The notes under the pieces were generated by a model. That model had not been told where the DNA came from. It was given only the letters and a program-made list of their open reading frames with translations, and did no database searches. From JBBRUG01 sp038247995 (GTDB taxonomy: Bacteria; Chloroflexota; Chloroflexia; Chloroflexales; Chloroflexaceae), in assembly GCA_038247995.1 (NCBI GenBank), contig JBBRUG010000260.1:1-8805 (forward strand): a stretch of 8,805 bases of DNA, given 5' to 3'. A program made the translations under genes and the position numbers. Shown piece by piece: positions 6,911 to 8,805 of this stretch. How positions within the stretch are numbered: position 1 is the stretch's first letter; each line of letters begins with the position of its first letter.

Positions 6911-6930
6911 GCGCCCGTGCAGGCGGGCGC
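6911..6930 (+). other. Hairpin 2, 7-bp perfect stem, loop TGCAGG
   Basis: GCGCCCG (6911-6917), TGCAGG, CGGGCGC (6924-6930). The geometry is identical to the hairpin 51 bp upstream: seven paired bases and a six-base TGCNGG loop, with unrelated stem sequence. Confidence 0.55.
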
Positions 6931-6936
6931 GACGTC

Positions 6937-6950
6937 GTGATCAATATCAC
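6937..6950 (+). other. Hairpin 3, short 5-bp stem
   Basis: GTGAT (6937-6941), CAAT, ATCAC (6946-6950), only 6 nt after hairpin 2. It is weak alone and is recorded because it completes a row of three inverted repeats within 91 bp. It could equally be a dyad operator. Confidence 0.35.
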
Positions 6951-7046
6951 TTCTAGCGCCCGCGAGCGCCCAAACGCCGGTCGGGTCGCCGCGCAACGCT
7001 TCATCGCGCCCGCTCGCCTTCGGCAGCGCCATCCGGCCGCCCGCAG

Positions 7047-7163
7047 CGGATTGTGCTCTACTCGCACGATACGCAGGGCCTCGGCCATATGCGCCGCAAC
7101 CTGTTGATCGCCCAGACGCTGCTTCAGGTTAAGCCGCGCCCGAACATTCTGCTCATCGGCGTC
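7047..7163 (+). pseudogene. N-terminal fragment of a glycosyltransferase-like gene
   Basis: The frame RIVLYSHDTQGLGHMRRNLL, continuing through IAQTLLQVKPRPNILLIGV, has the look of the first Rossmann strand, Gly-loop and helix of GT-B glycosyltransferases (MurG/UGT-like, with the GxGHxRR pattern). Only about 39 codons keep this character. The family runs several hundred residues. After 7163 the frame passes into repeat DNA and stops at 7368-7370. Upstream the same frame meets TAG at 6954-6956, with no ATG between and no ribosome site. This is best read as a deletion remnant of a once-complete gene. A recently captured fragment is the alternative. Assignment to glycosyltransferases is by recognition of the motif, not by a search. 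Confidence 0.6.
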
Positions 7164-7209
7164 ATCTGCAATCGTTCGACCGATTCCTCCTTCGCTGTTG
7201 GCTTCCCCT

Positions 7210-7237
7210 CAGCCTTCAGCCCTCAGCCCTCAGCCTT
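7210..7237. repeat. Four tandem CAGCCYT heptamers
   Basis: CAGCCTT, CAGCCCT, CAGCCCT, CAGCCTT (7210-7237). Same heptamer and orientation as the eight perfect copies at 5581-5636, but with two changed units. It begins 46 bp past the end of the glycosyltransferase-like fragment. Confidence 0.85.
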
Positions 7238-7268
7238 TCTTTACCTTCCTTCAACAAAGCCGTCACCC

Positions 7269-7285
7269 CAGCGTAATCTACGCTG
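7269..7285. promoter_or_regulatory. 17-bp perfect dyad, CAGCGTA-ATC-TACGCTG
   Basis: A seven-base perfect inverted repeat with a 3-nt centre, lying immediately upstream of the weak promoter candidate for the secreted-protein gene. Its size and symmetry suit a dimeric repressor or activator site. It could also fold as a small hairpin. No regulator is encoded in the window, so the role is inferred from position only. Confidence 0.35.
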
Positions 7286-7286
7286 C

Positions 7287-7316
7287 TTGTTCGTGGGAGC
7301 AACGCAGGCGTATGCT
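7287..7316 (+). promoter_or_regulatory. Weak promoter candidate for the secreted-protein gene
   Basis: TTGTTC (7287-7292), an 18-bp spacer, then TATGCT (7311-7316): three and four matches to the -35 and -10 consensus. It would give a leader of about 70 nt before the ATG at 7394. It directly abuts the dyad at 7269-7285. Low confidence; other weak hexamer pairs exist in this A/T-richer stretch. Confidence 0.25.
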
Positions 7317-7380
7317 TATCACCTGTCAATCAGATTCGTATCAGTTGTCGGCTACATGGGGCCGGCATAACTCGATTGTC

Positions 7381-7386
7381 AGGAGG
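7381..7386 (+). promoter_or_regulatory. Consensus Shine-Dalgarno fixing the secreted-protein start
   Basis: AGGAGG lies 7 nt before ATG 7394. An in-frame TTG at 7376 sits upstream of this site and would place it inside the gene, so the ATG is preferred. The start also gives a textbook signal peptide. Confidence 0.85.
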
Positions 7387-7393
7387 GAGGGGT

Positions 7394-8647
7394 ATGCCTA
7401 CACAGATCAGACGCACCTTTGCGGTTGGCTTCACGCTGACGCTCGGCCTCATTCTGGCCGTCTTCAGCTATGGCGCCTTCGCTTCAGCCGCCCAGATCAC
7501 CGTTTTTACGCCCCAGGGCAGCGCCTTCTGTGCCCGCAGCGGCGGCCCGGCGCCTGCTGTGTTCCAGGGTCAGACCTTCATGACCCGCTTCGATTATTAT
7601 CGCGTCTTGGCCCCGCCCTTCGGACCCGAGCCGGTTGTGGTGGACATTACCTTCCCCGACGGACGCATCTTCACCATCCCAGCCAGTCAGCAACTCGACG
7701 GTGTGATCGACCTGCCGGCCAACTTCCCGCCCGGCAGCACCTTCGCCTCGAATGGCGCCGGTCAATTCTCGCTCACCATTCCCGTACCGGGCGAATGGCC
7801 CTATGGTTGTTATGCAATCCGCGGCGCCGGTACAAGCAGCGGCGGCCTGAATAACGCCACATCGTTCTTTGTCGTCGTTCCCGGCGGCCAACCTGGCCCA
7901 GGCGGCAATGCCAACCTGCGCGTCACGCGCAACGGTCAGGACATCAACGCCGCCCTCCAGGGCGAGATCGTCGAAGTGGACGGCCGTGGCTTCATCGGCG
8001 GCGAGCTCGTTTCACTTTGGATCACTGCTCCCGATGGCGCTGTGATCAACTTCCCACCCGGCCAGGAAGTCGTGCAGGCCACGCCCAGCGGCGCAATTTC
8101 CACCTCATTCCAGTTCGAAGGCAAGAATCCGGTTGGCCATTATACCTTCACCGCCCTTGGGCAGACGAGCCAGTTCCGCGTCTTCGCCAGCTTCGATTTG
8201 CGCGCTCGCCCGGTAGTTCAGGGCGGCCCGGCCCAACTGCGTGTTGTCGTGCCTGCCGATCAGGGCGCGCCCCAGCGCAGCGTCTTCTTCGCCAACGGCG
8301 ACCTATTCTTCCCCGGCGAGCGCGTCGATCTCTGGCTCACCCTGCCCGACGGCGCCGTGCGCGGCTTCCCCTCCACTTTTGCCGACCCCATCGCCGGCCA
8401 GTTTATGGTCGAACTCGCCCTCGACGAACGCCTGCCGGTCGGCTTCTACCAACTGACGGCCCAGGGCGCCGAGAGCCGCCAACTCGTAATCGCCACCTTC
8501 AATCTCGAACAGACTGTCGGCACCGTTTATAATCCCGACTTTAGCCCGGAGGTCGGCCTCGACAACAATCCGCTCACCCCGGTTGACCAGACGTTCGTCG
8601 ATCCGAACCCGCTGATCCCCCAGGAGTACGGCAACCCCAACGAATAG
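7394..8647 (+). CDS. Secreted protein with three related beta-rich repeats, function unknown
   Basis: 417 residues. The signal peptide has a positive N-region (MPTQIRR), a hydrophobic core at about 9-25 and Ala-x-Ala cleavage options after residue 30 or 32, so Sec export is expected. No lipobox, C-terminal anchor or sorting motif is seen. The mature part has three related units. Each carries a strand-turn with PDG followed by a FP or IP (88-96, 213-221, 318-326). Each ends in a G-rich strand pair with GxY or GCY (PYGCYAI 136-142, PVGHYTF 246-252, PVGFYQL 348-354), followed in units 2 and 3 by FASFDL or IATFNL. The first unit is the most divergent and holds the only two cysteines, Cys46 and Cys139, a possible disulphide. 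The spacing suggests immunoglobulin-like or carboxypeptidase-regulatory-like folds of about 105-125 residues. A tail rich in Pro, Asn and Asp (372-417) ends the protein. No catalytic motif is seen. Role in cell-surface structure or binding is a guess. Confidence 0.85.
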   Translation: MPTQIRRTFAVGFTLTLGLILAVFSYGAFASAAQITVFTPQGSAFCARSGGPAPAVFQGQTFMTRFDYYRVLAPPFGPEPVVVDITFPDGRIFTIPASQQLDGVIDLPANFPPGSTFASNGAGQFSLTIPVPGEWPYGCYAIRGAGTSSGGLNNATSFFVVVPGGQPGPGGNANLRVTRNGQDINAALQGEIVEVDGRGFIGGELVSLWITAPDGAVINFPPGQEVVQATPSGAISTSFQFEGKNPVGHYTFTALGQTSQFRVFASFDLRARPVVQGGPAQLRVVVPADQGAPQRSVFFANGDLFFPGERVDLWLTLPDGAVRGFPSTFADPIAGQFMVELALDERLPVGFYQLTAQGAESRQLVIATFNLEQTVGTVYNPDFSPEVGLDNNPLTPVDQTFVDPNPLIPQEYGNPNE

Positions 8648-8670
8648 GCGACTCTATGGCATTTGCGTAC

Positions 8671-8691
8671 GGGCGACCACGAGGGTCGCCC
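8671..8691 (+). terminator. Hairpin A after the secreted-protein gene, possible terminator
   Basis: GGGCGACC (8671-8678), loop ACGAG, GGTCGCCC (8684-8691): 8 perfect base pairs starting 23 nt after the stop codon. No T-tract follows, so any termination would not be of the classical intrinsic form. The first of three similar hairpins; it shares CGTACGGGCG (8666-8675) with the second. Confidence 0.5.
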
Positions 8692-8711
8692 CGCCGCCCG
8701 CCGCCCGCCGC
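8691..8711. repeat. Three CCGCCGC heptamers between hairpins A and B
   Basis: Three exact 7-bp units, followed by four more C. The same three-copy block appears again at 8776-8796, past the third hairpin. Confidence 0.8.
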
Positions 8712-8719
8712 CCCCGTAC

Positions 8720-8741
8720 GGGCGGACCCGCAGGTCCGCCC
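8720..8741 (+). repeat. Hairpin B, 9-bp perfect stem
   Basis: GGGCGGACC (8720-8728), loop CGCA, GGTCCGCCC (8733-8741). It is preceded by the shared CGTACGGGCG (8715-8724). Sequence and form resemble REP-like short palindromic elements common between genes in GC-rich genomes. Confidence 0.7.
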
Positions 8742-8765
8742 GGGGCAGCCACGTAGGGCTGCCCC
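8742..8765 (+). repeat. Hairpin C, 9-bp perfect stem
   Basis: GGGGCAGCC (8742-8750), loop ACGTAG, GGCTGCCCC (8757-8765), directly abutting hairpin B with no spacer. A few bases of lower GC content (TACAT) follow. It is the third of the row and could form with B a double-hairpin unit. Confidence 0.7.
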
Positions 8766-8775
8766 TACATCCGCT

Positions 8776-8796
8776 CCGCCGCCCGCCGCCCGCCGC
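8776..8796. repeat. Second block of three CCGCCGC heptamers
   Basis: Three exact units followed by TCCGCCCCC to the window edge. It mirrors the block at 8691-8711 in unit, copy number and orientation, so the hairpin/heptamer array may continue beyond the window. Confidence 0.8.
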
Positions 8797-8805
8797 TCCG
8801 CCCCC

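Larger units (their letters stand above)
6824..7393. other. 570-bp gap without an intact gene
   Basis: This stretch holds three small hairpins (6860-6950), an apparent glycosyltransferase remnant (7047-7163), heptamer repeats (7210-7237), a 17-bp palindrome (7269-7285) and the leader of the secreted-protein gene. Open frames on both strands exist but lack ribosome sites or family-like composition. An ATG at 6823 overlaps the dehydrogenase stop (TGATG), but the frame it opens is Arg/Ala/Ser-rich, without recognisable motifs, and runs out of phase through the glycosyltransferase remnant. It is judged non-coding, decayed DNA. Confidence 0.7.

Noticed and set aside
6823..7107. Frame whose ATG overlaps the acyl-CoA dehydrogenase stop
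   Set aside because: The TGATG overlap looks like coupling, but the product is low-complexity Arg/Ala/Ser, runs through three hairpins, and is out of frame with the glycosyltransferase-like fragment.
7198..7854. Second long + strand frame overlapping the start of the secreted-protein gene
   Set aside because: It starts in heptamer repeats, has no ribosome site and is out of frame with the clear signal peptide and repeat protein.

Overview
The window is GC-rich DNA from a bacterial chromosome, and all five convincing genes lie on the + strand. The gene content suggests a member of the Chloroflexota (Roseiflexus/Kouleothrix-like). It combines a rhamnulokinase next to a fused rhamnulose-1-phosphate aldolase/lactaldehyde dehydrogenase, a CocE-type hydrolase and an acyl-CoA dehydrogenase. 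The intergenic DNA is crowded with short tandem repeats and small hairpins. The phylum is an inference from gene style and repeat style; no rRNA or other marker gene is present.

Layout. (1) 1-3451 is the 3' part of an L-rhamnose catabolic operon: rhaB, cut by the left edge, then 52 bp with a hairpin and a good Shine-Dalgarno, then rhaEW. RhaB phosphorylates L-rhamnulose. RhaEW cleaves the product to DHAP and L-lactaldehyde and probably oxidises the aldehyde. (2) 3452-3762 is a repeat-rich spacer. It holds an exactly duplicated 21-bp GC unit, three 9-bp units, and the best promoter of the window (TTGACA-18-TATACT with an extended -10). A possible 18-codon upstream ORF follows, whose TGA overlaps the next ATG. 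(3) 3763-5478 encodes a CocE/NonD serine hydrolase with an N-terminal hydrophobic segment. (4) 5479-5656 holds octamer repeats in inverted orientation and eight copies of the heptamer CAGCCCT. (5) 5657-6823 encodes an acyl-CoA dehydrogenase with all hallmark residues. (6) 6824-7393 has no intact gene. It contains three small hairpins, about 39 codons of what looks like the N-terminus of a lost glycosyltransferase, four more CAGCCCT-type heptamers, a palindrome and a weak promoter candidate. (7) 7394-8647 encodes a secreted protein of three related beta-rich repeats with no recognised function. (8) 8648-8805 is a run of three near-perfect hairpins separated by CCGCCGC heptamer blocks.

The two rhamnose genes clearly work together. 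The hydrolase, dehydrogenase and secreted protein have no evident shared pathway. No defence system, CRISPR array, transposase, tRNA or rRNA was seen. The parts most worth following up are the upstream ORF of the hydrolase, the decayed glycosyltransferase in its repeat-rich setting, the secreted three-repeat protein, and the hairpin clusters. None of these amounts to a demonstrated new system.
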